This document shows, in pieces, positions 1-6,647 of a stretch of 6,723 nucleotides of DNA. This DNA is from an uncultured Bacteroidota bacterium (lineage in GTDB: Bacteria > Bacteroidota > Bacteroidia > Chitinophagales > Chitinophagaceae), in contig CAIZLI010000266.1 in the NCBI GenBank assembly GCA_903933765.1, positions 1 through 6,723 on the forward strand, written 5' to 3'. The notes under the pieces are model-generated. The model saw nothing but the letters and a program-made list of their open reading frames with translations, was not told where the DNA came from and made no database searches. How positions within the stretch are numbered: the stretch's first letter is position 1; every line of letters begins with the position of its first letter. The position numbers were made by a program, and so were the translations under genes.

Positions 1-4
1 AATA

Positions 5-1069
5 TTAGAGTCGATAGCAAATTGCATTGATATTCATGCCCGCTCCAACGGATGCAAAAATCACCACATCGCCTTTCTCTAAATGATGTTGCGGATATTT
101 CCCTTTAAGTACTAGGTCATATAAGGTTGGAATTGTTGCTACTGAACTATTACCTAATTCATGGATACTCATTGGCATGATATCTGCAGGTATATCCTTG
201 ATATCATATAATTTGTACAATGCTTTAATAAAGCCTTCATCCATTTTTTCGTTGGCTTGATGTAAGAAGAATTTTTTCACTTCATGTATATCCACTCCAG
301 CTTTTTCGATACAGGCTTTCATGGCAATGGGCACATTCTTAATAGCATACTCATAGACCTTTCGGCCTTTCATTTTTATATACCTTGTTGTGTCATCTGC
401 TTGGGGATGATATGATTTACCCAAATATAAAAAGTAGGCTTCATCATTACAATGGCTTTGTACACTAAAGGCTAAAATACCCTGATTAGGATCATCGCTA
501 TGTTCCACAATACATGCACCTGCCCCATCACTAAAAATCATACTATCTCTATCGTGCTGATCCACGACCCTGCTTAATGTCTCGGCGCCAATCACTAAAC
601 ATCGCTTTGCCATCCCCGATTTAATAAATGAATCTGCTTGAATCACACCTTGTATCCAACCAGGACAACCAAATAAAATATCATACGCTACACAGCTAGG
701 GTTGACAATGCCTAAATGATGTTTTACTCTAGATGCAATTGCAGGAACGGCATCTGATTGTATGGTGCCATTTTGTACGTCTCCAAAATTATGTGCTACA
801 ATAATTTGATCAATTGTTTCAGGATCTATTCCTGCAGCCTGGATCGCTAATTTAGCTGCTGCTGCTGCTAGGTCAGAAGTATTGACACCCACATCGGCAT
901 AGCGTCTTTCCATGATGCCGGTGATCCCTTTAAATTTTTCAACAATTTCTTGGTTGGGGGTTTTGATCAATTCACTTTGCTCATCATAAAAAGTATTTTC
1001 AACAAAATCTTGATTGGACTTAATATGGTGCGGTATAATACTACCTGTGCCGGTTATAATGGTTGCCAT
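5..1069 (-). CDS. 3-oxoacyl-ACP synthase III (KASIII/FabH-like) family protein
   Basis: A thiolase-fold condensing enzyme of 354 aa, expected to be cytosolic. KASIII enzymes join an acyl-CoA or acyl donor to malonyl-ACP. The FabH catalytic triad is visible: Cys135 in FGCPGW, His270 in FFLHQAN and Asn307 in LGNSS. Also present are the DGAGA segment (181-185) and a C-terminal glycine-containing motif ASVGAGMN (339-346). At 354 aa it is longer than the roughly 317 aa of E. coli FabH, with extra sequence near residues 20-45. The nucleophile context CPGW differs from the ACAGF of housekeeping FabH, so this may be a specialised paralogue rather than the fatty-acid initiation enzyme; substrate and product cannot be told from sequence. 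The start MATIITGTGS aligns with the usual first beta strand; no Shine-Dalgarno is seen. It is the last gene of the minus-strand run, 53 nt after manC, with no clear promoter of its own. A (GCT)5 run at 855-869 encodes Ala68-72. Confidence 0.93.
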   Translation of the reverse strand: MATIITGTGSIIPHHIKSNQDFVENTFYDEQSELIKTPNQEIVEKFKGITGIMERRYADVGVNTSDLAAAAAKLAIQAAGIDPETIDQIIVAHNFGDVQNGTIQSDAVPAIASRVKHHLGIVNPSCVAYDILFGCPGWIQGVIQADSFIKSGMAKRCLVIGAETLSRVVDQHDRDSMIFSDGAGACIVEHSDDPNQGILAFSVQSHCNDEAYFLYLGKSYHPQADDTTRYIKMKGRKVYEYAIKNVPIAMKACIEKAGVDIHEVKKFFLHQANEKMDEGFIKALYKLYDIKDIPADIMPMSIHELGNSSVATIPTLYDLVLKGKYPQHHLEKGDVVIFASVGAGMNINAICYRL

Positions 1070-1101
1070 AGGGGGTAATTAATGTTTATAAGCTAGATCC
1101 C

Positions 1102-1123
1102 AATTATCCTAAGTTAGGCAATT
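1102..1123. repeat. Imperfect inverted repeat between manC and the KASIII gene
   Basis: AATT-at-CCTAA-G-TTAGG-c-AATT: the inner arms CCTAA/TTAGG (1108-1118) are perfect around one G, and the outer AATT arms are offset by a one-base bulge. It overlaps the first base of the manC stop codon (read on the minus strand). It has no U-tract after it and a weak stem, so it is not a convincing terminator. It could be a protein-binding dyad or chance. Confidence 0.3.
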
Positions 1124-2208
1124 TAGATATATTTATCGCCTTTGTTCCGCTTTACTTCTGCCACATATTCTTTAATAGACTGCTCTTTATCCCTACTACA
1201 AATCAATAAAACGTCCTTTGTATCCACCACAATAAAATCATCTAAACCTTGCAGCACCACTAGTTTGTCCTTAGGTGAATTGACCATACATTTTGTAGCA
1301 TCTATGACGATTACATTATCAGAAGCAACAGCATTTCCTAAATAATCTTTCTCCATATTCTCATAAGCGCTATTCCATGTGCCTAAGTCGCTCCATCCAA
1401 AGGAGGCTGGCATCACGTATACGTTATTGGCTTTCTCCATAATAGCGATGTCAATAGAAATATTGGTACACTGTGGATAGATTCTCTGAATTGCAGCGTT
1501 TTCTTCTGTTGTATTAAAATGTGGCTTCTCTTGATCAAATAACTCATACATTTCTGGCTGGTACTTTTCGAAAGCAGTTAAGATATTACTAATCTTCCAA
1601 GCAAAAATTCCTGCGTTCCATAAAAAATCACCACTTGCTAAAAACGACTTCGCAATTTCTAAATCTGGTTTTTCGGTAAAGGTTTTTACTTTGTATACAT
1701 CCTTAGCTACTTCTAGTCCTTCAAATTGGATATAACCATAGCCTGTATTGGGATGTGTAGGCTGAATCCCTAAGGTGGCCAACGCTTTTATATTATCTAC
1801 AAAATCTAAAGCTTGTAATGCAATAGATTGAAAACGATCTTCTTCTAAAATTAAATGATCACTTGGTGCAACAATACATTTTGCATCAGGATTCATCTGT
1901 GCCAATTTAAATGAGATATAGGCAATACAAGGTGCTGTATTTTTTTTGCTTGGCTCTGCTAAAATATTCTCAACAGGTAGTTTTGGCAATTGTTTTTTTA
2001 CAATGTCAACATACTCTTCGGAAGTCACAATAAATATATTTTCAGCAGGAATAAATTTTGCATAACGTTCATAAGTCCATTGCACCAAGGTCTTACCTGT
2101 ATTCAATACATCTAAAAACTGTTTAGGTAGCGCAGTCCTACTCATTGGCCAAAAACGACTTCCAATACCTCCAGCCATGATGGCTACATAGTGATTTTTG
2201 TTTTGCAT
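1123..2208 (-). CDS. manC: Mannose-1-phosphate guanylyltransferase (GDP-mannose pyrophosphorylase)
   Basis: Makes GDP-mannose from mannose-1-phosphate and GTP in the cytosol, the donor for mannose and GDP-fucose-derived sugars in envelope polysaccharides and glycoproteins. The 361-aa protein carries the nucleotidyltransferase signature GGIGSRFWPMSR followed by PKQ (residues 13-30), APSDH with the likely metal-binding Asp117, FTEKP (177-181) for the sugar phosphate, FLWNAGIF (195-202), SIDIAIMEKA (251-260) and GWSDLGTW (271-278). It is the single-domain form: the C-terminal phosphomannose isomerase cupin of the roughly 470-aa bifunctional enzymes is absent. The start MQNKNHYVAIMAGG puts the signature loop at the normal distance from the N terminus. 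It begins only 9 nt after the stop of the upstream isomerase gene, with no Shine-Dalgarno in that gap, so cotranscription is likely. Confidence 0.95.
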   Translation of the reverse strand: MQNKNHYVAIMAGGIGSRFWPMSRTALPKQFLDVLNTGKTLVQWTYERYAKFIPAENIFIVTSEEYVDIVKKQLPKLPVENILAEPSKKNTAPCIAYISFKLAQMNPDAKCIVAPSDHLILEEDRFQSIALQALDFVDNIKALATLGIQPTHPNTGYGYIQFEGLEVAKDVYKVKTFTEKPDLEIAKSFLASGDFLWNAGIFAWKISNILTAFEKYQPEMYELFDQEKPHFNTTEENAAIQRIYPQCTNISIDIAIMEKANNVYVMPASFGWSDLGTWNSAYENMEKDYLGNAVASDNVIVIDATKCMVNSPKDKLVVLQGLDDFIVVDTKDVLLICSRDKEQSIKEYVAEVKRNKGDKYI

Positions 2209-2217
2209 AGATATATT

Positions 2218-3180
2218 TTATAAAATCCCCTCTTTCATTAAATCGTGCATATGTATCATTCCTTTATACTGACCTTCGTCGGCCACAATCAATTGACTAA
2301 TATCATGCATTTTCATTAAATCAAATGCTTCTATGGCCAAGGTGTTGGAGGAAATTGTAATTGGCTTTTTATGAAAAATATCAGCCGCTTTAAGATCTTG
2401 TATGCTATTATGTTGTTCTAACATTCTGCGAATATCACCATCTGTGATCATGCCAATAATTACACCTGCATCATCCAACACGACTGTGGCACCCATCCTG
2501 CTTTTTGAAATAGCGCTAATGACTTCTTTGATGCTAGTAGAAACTTGTACACTTGGTTGGGTATTTTGTTTTGCAATGGCACCCGATGTTAAGGTTAATC
2601 TTTTTCCTAGATTACCACCTGGATGAAATTTGGCAAAATCATTGGAATTGAAACCCTTTAATTCCATAAACGCAATAGCCATCAAATCGCCCATCACCAT
2701 TTGCGCAGTGGTAGAGGAGGTGGGTGCTAAATTATGAATACAAGCTTCTTGGTCTACAGTCGTATTAATAATAAGTGGGGTGGCTTTGCCTAAATAACTA
2801 TCTACATTACCTACCATGGCAATCAATGGATTTCCAAAATGGGCTACTAAATCAACTAATAATTTAATTTCTGGACTCTCGCCACTCTTGCTAATAATCA
2901 TCACCACATCTTCTGGTCCAATCATGCCTAAGTCTCCATGAATGGCATCTGCAGCATGTAGAAAGATTGCAGGGGTTCCTGTAGAATTACAAGTAGCTAC
3001 AATTTTTTGAGCGATAATGGCAGTTTTACCAATGCCGCTCACTATAAAACGACCTTTGGATGCGATCACCGCTTGAACTGCTGCAACAAATTGATCGTTT
3101 ATAAATTTTTCCAATCCTGCTACCGCTTTTGTTTCAATTAGTAAAGCGTTTTTGGCAATGGATTTAATCTCAGATGACAT
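2218..3180 (-). CDS. kdsD: KpsF/GutQ-family D-arabinose-5-phosphate isomerase
   Basis: Predicted to convert ribulose-5-phosphate to arabinose-5-phosphate, the first step towards Kdo for the LPS inner core; cytosolic. Numbered from the chosen start (320 aa), the SIS domain covers about 35-170, with SGIGK (48-52), HGDLGMI (81-87), SKSGES (97-102), APTSSTT (152-158), and HPGGNLGKRL (186-195) after it. Two CBS domains follow at about 205-258 and 270-320. Length matches E. coli KdsD (328 aa). The frame is open to an ATG at 3216, but I choose the ATG at 3180 (MSSEIKS). The extra 12 residues (MKYYLCSIYITP) do not look like this family, and an exact -7 promoter element (3200-3207) lies inside that extension, so a transcript from it would lack the upstream ATG. 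It is the first gene of the minus-strand operon with manC. KdsD versus GutQ or another sugar-phosphate isomerase cannot be fully separated by sequence; the manC neighbour favours an envelope role. Confidence 0.92.
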   Translation of the reverse strand: MSSEIKSIAKNALLIETKAVAGLEKFINDQFVAAVQAVIASKGRFIVSGIGKTAIIAQKIVATCNSTGTPAIFLHAADAIHGDLGMIGPEDVVMIISKSGESPEIKLLVDLVAHFGNPLIAMVGNVDSYLGKATPLIINTTVDQEACIHNLAPTSSTTAQMVMGDLMAIAFMELKGFNSNDFAKFHPGGNLGKRLTLTSGAIAKQNTQPSVQVSTSIKEVISAISKSRMGATVVLDDAGVIIGMITDGDIRRMLEQHNSIQDLKAADIFHKKPITISSNTLAIEAFDLMKMHDISQLIVADEGQYKGMIHMHDLMKEGIL

Positions 3181-3199
3181 AGGCGTAATATAGATGGAG

Positions 3200-3207
3200 C
3201 AAAGGTA
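3200..3207 (-). promoter_or_regulatory. Bacteroidota -7 promoter element before kdsD
   Basis: The minus strand reads TACCTTTG here, an exact match to the Bacteroidota housekeeping -7 consensus TAnnTTTG. Transcription would be expected to begin a few bases further on, near 3194-3196, giving a leader of roughly 15 nt before the ATG at 3180. I see no TTG/TTTG -33 element 17-23 nt upstream, so the call rests on the -7 match and its position. It would drive the kdsD-manC-KASIII run. Confidence 0.6.
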
Positions 3208-3245
3208 ATACTTCATTAACTTTGTAGTCGTTTTTTAATCCATCC

Positions 3246-3276
3246 TTTGTTAAAAGGTTTATTTTATAAAATTTTG
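3246..3276 (+). promoter_or_regulatory. Candidate recQ promoter (-33 TTTG and -7-like element)
   Basis: TTTG at 3246-3249 is followed after 19 nt by AAATTTTG at 3269-3276, which matches seven of the eight positions of TAnnTTTG, counting the two free ones; only the first T is missing. The spacing fits the Bacteroidota -33/-7 arrangement. Transcription would start near 3282, leaving a leader of about 80 nt before recQ. The region is very AT-rich (it includes the palindrome ATTTTATAAAAT at 3261-3272), so a chance match is quite possible. Confidence 0.35.
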
Positions 3277-3289
3277 GTTTTTGATGCAC

Positions 3290-3304
3290 TTTTGTTCAAC
3301 AAAA
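3290..3304. repeat. Perfect 7-1-7 inverted repeat in the kdsD-recQ intergenic region
   Basis: TTTTGTT-C-AACAAAA is a perfect dyad of two 7-nt arms around one base. It lies just downstream of the candidate recQ start point and about 57 nt before the recQ ATG. The form suits a dimeric repressor site, but it is AT-rich and short. It is not a terminator: the stem is weak, and no gene ends upstream of it on either strand. Confidence 0.35.
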
Positions 3305-3360
3305 TGCGTTAACTTAAGAGTAGATTAAGAAAGTAAACGGTTGATTTTAAGCTTATTACG

Positions 3361-5595
3361 ATGCCCACGCCTAAAAAAACGATTAAAAAGACTGCTACGC
3401 CTCAAAACAAGGAGATACTAGCGGCTTTAGAGCAATATTTTGGTTTCTCCGAGTTCAAGGGTACCCAAGAACAAGCCATCCTATCTTTATTGAGTGGTCG
3501 GGATACATTTGTGATCATGCCCACAGGCGGGGGAAAGAGTTTGTGCTATCAATTACCAGCCATGATGTTAGAAGGATGCGCCATAGTCGTATCCCCACTG
3601 ATTGCCTTAATGAAGAATCAGGTAGATCTTGTTAGAGGGTATAGTGAGCATGACGAAGTTGCCCACTTTTTAAATTCTTCTTTAAACAAAGGGCAAGTCA
3701 AAGTGGTCAAAGAAGATCTTTTAAGTGGCAAGACTAAATTATTATATGTTGCTCCAGAGACTTTGACAAAACAAGAAAACCTAGATTTTTTTAGCGACTT
3801 GAAAGTGTCTTTTTTTGCAGTGGACGAAGCCCATTGTATTTCTGAATGGGGACATGATTTTAGACCAGAATACCGTCGTTTAAAAGAGATGATGGAAGAG
3901 ATCAATCCATCCGCACCCATTATTGCATTGACTGCAACAGCTACACCTAAAGTGCAAAGTGATATTGTAAAAAACCTTTCACTTAACAATCCAGAAATTT
4001 TAATATCATCTTTTAATAGGGAGAATCTCTATTACGAAGTGCAGCCGAAAATTAAAAAGGATCAGACCGTAAAAAGTATTGTAAAATATATTACAAAGCA
4101 TAAAAAGAAAAGCGGTATCATTTATACACTCAACAGAAAAACGACCGAAGAACTTGCAGATCTTTTAAAAGCAAATAATATTAAAGCAGTCGCATACCAT
4201 GCTGGTTTGGATCAAAAATTGCGCGCAGAAAGACAGGATCAATTTTTAAACGAAGATGTGCAGGTGATTGTAGCGACCATTGCATTTGGTATGGGTATTG
4301 ATAAACCAGATATCCGCTTTGTCATTCATTATAATATCCCTAAATCTATCGAGAATTATTACCAAGAGACAGGCAGGGCTGGTAGAGATGGTTTAGAAGG
4401 GAATTGTATTTTATATTATTCGCAAAAAGACGTTTCTAAATTAGAACATTTTTTAAGAGACAAGCCATTGAGTGAAAGAGAGGTGGGCGCACAATTAATT
4501 GACGAAACTGTGGCATTTGCCGAAAGTGGTGTTTGTAGAAGAAGAAGTTTATTACATTATTTTGGAGAATCATGGCCCGATAAAAATTGCGGCAAATGCG
4601 ATAATTGTTTACATCCTAAAGAACAATTCCAAGCAAAAACAGAAATAGTTCAACTATTACAAACCATACAGGCATTGGATGAAAGATTTGTAGCGGCCTA
4701 TGTGGTGCAAATTATTATGGGACATTATACGCCTCAGATTGGTTTATATCGTCACGAAAAATTACCTGTTTTTGGTATTGGCAAAACCCATGATGATTTA
4801 TTTTGGAATAGTTTGATCCGTCAGGCGATGCTCGAAGAATTGATCGAAAAAGATATCGAAGAATATGGCCTTTTAAAACTGACTTCAAAAGGTCAAAAAT
4901 TCTTGAAAAAACCTAGTTCTTTTTTGGTAGTCTTGCAAAATGTTTTTGCCGCTGAATTAGGTGATGACGAGGAAAGCGAAGTGGCCGAAGATGCTGTTAC
5001 CACTGACGATCGTTTATTTGAATTATTGAAAGACCTAAGACAAGTAGTGGCTAAAAAAATTGGTTTACCGCCATTCGTAATTTTTTTGGAGACCTCATTA
5101 CAAGATATGGCGACACTCTATCCAACCTCATTCACAGAATTGGAGCGTTGTCAAGGCGTGAGCAAGGGTAAATCCCTTAAATATGGGGAAGCATTTATCA
5201 AATTGATTGAACAATATGTCATTGATCACAATATCGAAAAGCCAGATGATTTTGTGATGAAATCCGTGGCCAATAAATCAAGCAATAAGATTTATATCAT
5301 TCAAAATGTAGATAAGAAAATTCCTCTAGAAACCATTGCAAAAAACAAAGATCTAAGACTAGATAGTTTACTGGAGGAAATGGAAACCATTGCGGCTAGT
5401 GGTACCAAATTGAATTTAGATTATGCCATTGATGAATGGCTAGATGAATATGATCAAGAAGAAATTTTAGAATATTTCAAAAGCTGCGAAACTTCTTCTT
5501 TACAAATTGCACAACAAGAGTTGAGTGAAAATGAGTACACTTGGGAGCAACTTAAAATTATGCGTATTAAATTTTTAAGCGTAGTAGGTAATTAA
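3361..5595 (+). CDS. recQ: ATP-dependent DNA helicase RecQ
   Basis: A 3'-5' superfamily 2 DNA helicase acting in recombination and repair of stalled forks. Visible in order: a short Lys-rich N terminus (1-17); the aromatic/Gln motif 0 (FGFSEF...Q36); Walker A TGGGKS (55-60); motif Ia VVSPLIALMKNQ (76-87); DEAH (155-158) with the RecQ aromatic-rich loop CISEWGHDFRPEY; motif III ALTATAT (189-195); motif V AFGMGIDKPD (308-317); and motif VI QETGRAGRDG (335-344). The zinc site follows with Cys392, Cys410, Cys413 and Cys416, then the RQC winged helix (about 420-525), an acidic linker (about 534-550), an HRDC domain (about 551-625) and a C-terminal part (about 644-740) resembling the helix-turn-helix extension of long RecQ proteins. 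At 744 aa it exceeds E. coli RecQ (about 610 aa) because of that last part. No Shine-Dalgarno is seen before the ATG. It diverges from kdsD and overlaps the converging hydrolase gene by 4 nt. Confidence 0.97.
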   Translation: MPTPKKTIKKTATPQNKEILAALEQYFGFSEFKGTQEQAILSLLSGRDTFVIMPTGGGKSLCYQLPAMMLEGCAIVVSPLIALMKNQVDLVRGYSEHDEVAHFLNSSLNKGQVKVVKEDLLSGKTKLLYVAPETLTKQENLDFFSDLKVSFFAVDEAHCISEWGHDFRPEYRRLKEMMEEINPSAPIIALTATATPKVQSDIVKNLSLNNPEILISSFNRENLYYEVQPKIKKDQTVKSIVKYITKHKKKSGIIYTLNRKTTEELADLLKANNIKAVAYHAGLDQKLRAERQDQFLNEDVQVIVATIAFGMGIDKPDIRFVIHYNIPKSIENYYQETGRAGRDGLEGNCILYYSQKDVSKLEHFLRDKPLSEREVGAQLIDETVAFAESGVCRRRSLLHYFGESWPDKNCGKCDNCLHPKEQFQAKTEIVQLLQTIQALDERFVAAYVVQIIMGHYTPQIGLYRHEKLPVFGIGKTHDDLFWNSLIRQAMLEELIEKDIEEYGLLKLTSKGQKFLKKPSSFLVVLQNVFAAELGDDEESEVAEDAVTTDDRLFELLKDLRQVVAKKIGLPPFVIFLETSLQDMATLYPTSFTELERCQGVSKGKSLKYGEAFIKLIEQYVIDHNIEKPDDFVMKSVANKSSNKIYIIQNVDKKIPLETIAKNKDLRLDSLLEEMETIAASGTKLNLDYAIDEWLDEYDQEEILEYFKSCETSSLQIAQQELSENEYTWEQLKIMRIKFLSVVGN

Positions 5596-5597
5596 TT
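5590..5597. other. Palindromic octamer carrying the stop codons of two convergent genes
   Basis: AATTAATT reads the same on both strands. On the plus strand AAT-TAA (5590-5595) is the last Asn codon and stop of recQ. On the minus strand AAT-TAA (5597-5592) is the last Asn codon and stop of the hydrolase. The coding regions therefore overlap by 4 nt (5592-5595), leaving no room for an intergenic terminator. I see no strong hairpin with a U-tract close on either side. Confidence 0.95.
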
Positions 5598-6635
5598 TGA
5601 AGAACTACTTGCAAATTGTAAAGCCCTGTCCATTGCATTTTTACGAACACTCATGTAGAATAAGTTATAATCTGCTATATGATAATTCTTTGTGTTGTAT
5701 AAAAAATTTCCAAAAAACTTAGGTTTAGGTGTCCACAAAACACCCTCGTGGTTATTTGCTGCAGCCACATTAGGTATGACTTTTTTAAAGTTATACAATA
5801 CGGTGCCTTGATTTACTTTTCTGCTCACCGAAACTTGATCCTTGTCCCAGCTTAGTGGATTAGTCACAATAGAATTGAATTGCTCCTTTTGTATAATTGG
5901 TGGTACATAACCCTCTTTATAAGTGCGCCATGCACAGATACATCCTGTTTCGGCGGGCTTGGCACAAGCTTTTAAACTTGTAAATTCCTTCGGGTCAATT
6001 GCCATCCCTACAATATAAGCAGACACCAATTGCTTGGTCAATCCTTTTCCGTCAAAAAATTCTTTTAATAATCTTTTAGCATGCGTGCTTCCTTGACTAT
6101 GCGCTGCAATGATGATGGGTTTGCCTTGATTGTGATTGGTTAAATAATATTCAAATGCTTTTTTCACATCCTGATACGCTAATTCAAATGCAGCCAATGC
6201 ATTGATGGTATCTATTTTATTGACTGGATAGTAACTGTTGATATGTGCTTGTCGATATCTTGGTGCATAGACCATACCCACTTCATTAAATATACTTGCT
6301 TGACTCAAGATAGTTGTGTAGTCGGTATTAATATTTAAAGCAATATCTTTTAAAGAGGCAGACCAACCATTCGGCATTGCAGGATCTAAATACGTTGTCG
6401 GATGTACAAAAAACACATCTGCTAAGCTTTTGGGTTGGTACTTTGTTAAAATACTAGCTGGTACGCTGTCAGAAGGGTCGATTTTAAGTGGATGAGCTGC
6501 CCAGTTTTTCAATTGACTATAGTCTGGTTGCTCTTCCCAATTAACACTAGCATAAACAGGCTGGTAGGTTGCATAATTACTTTTACCACATCCATAAGCC
6601 ATGAATAAAACACTTAAAAAAAACAAATTTCTCAT
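5592..6635 (-). CDS. DUF3089-type alpha/beta-hydrolase lipoprotein
   Basis: A predicted serine hydrolase of 347 aa, probably anchored to a membrane by lipid. The N terminus MRNLFFLSVLFMAYGC has one positive charge, a hydrophobic core and a loose lipobox (AYG-C) with Cys16 as the likely lipidated residue. GKSN follows rather than an acidic run, so there is no sign of the Bacteroidota surface-export signal. The nucleophile elbow AHSQGS (178-183) gives Ser180. VFFVHPTTYLDP (74-85) and the C-terminal NYHIADYNLFY (317-327, with His319 as a candidate catalytic His) resemble DUF3089 proteins. Cys224, Cys232 and Cys234 could form a disulfide outside the cytoplasm. The frame is open to an ATG at 6650, but the ATG at 6635 gives a proper signal peptide and lies just after an exact -7 promoter element. 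Substrate unknown; esterase or lipase activity is only a class-level guess. It converges on recQ and need not be related to it in function. Confidence 0.85.
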   Translation of the reverse strand: MRNLFFLSVLFMAYGCGKSNYATYQPVYASVNWEEQPDYSQLKNWAAHPLKIDPSDSVPASILTKYQPKSLADVFFVHPTTYLDPAMPNGWSASLKDIALNINTDYTTILSQASIFNEVGMVYAPRYRQAHINSYYPVNKIDTINALAAFELAYQDVKKAFEYYLTNHNQGKPIIIAAHSQGSTHAKRLLKEFFDGKGLTKQLVSAYIVGMAIDPKEFTSLKACAKPAETGCICAWRTYKEGYVPPIIQKEQFNSIVTNPLSWDKDQVSVSRKVNQGTVLYNFKKVIPNVAAANNHEGVLWTPKPKFFGNFLYNTKNYHIADYNLFYMSVRKNAMDRALQFASSSSN

Positions 6636-6639
6636 ACTG

Positions 6640-6647
6640 CAAAGATA
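6640..6647 (-). promoter_or_regulatory. Bacteroidota -7 promoter element before the hydrolase gene
   Basis: The minus strand reads TATCTTTG, an exact TAnnTTTG match, followed by only four bases (CAGT) and then the ATG at 6635. With the usual distance from -7 box to start point, transcription would begin at or within a base or two of the ATG, predicting a leaderless mRNA. No TTTG is found 17-23 nt upstream. The remaining sequence to the window edge (6648-6723) is AT-rich and shows no gene. Confidence 0.6.

Noticed and set aside
855..869. (GCT)5 trinucleotide run
   Set aside because: It encodes an Ala run in a helix of the KASIII protein. It is short and in frame; slippage or phase variation is unlikely, since unit changes would not shift the frame.
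1142..1345. Open frame of 67 codons on the plus strand inside manC
   Set aside because: It is antisense to a strongly conserved gene, with no recognisable protein features and no promoter-like element noted; a shadow frame.
2402..2626. Open frame of 74 codons on the plus strand inside the isomerase gene
   Set aside because: It is antisense to the CBS and SIS coding region, and its composition follows from the opposite strand; no supporting signal.
3261..3276. ATTTTATAAAAT palindrome and adjoining AAAATTTT
   Set aside because: Low-complexity AT sequence in a promoter region, with no stable stem; not reported as a separate operator or terminator.
3618..3989. Open frame of 123 codons on the minus strand inside recQ
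   Set aside because: It lies opposite the conserved helicase motifs (DEAH, ALTATAT) and has no homology I recognise; an antisense shadow.
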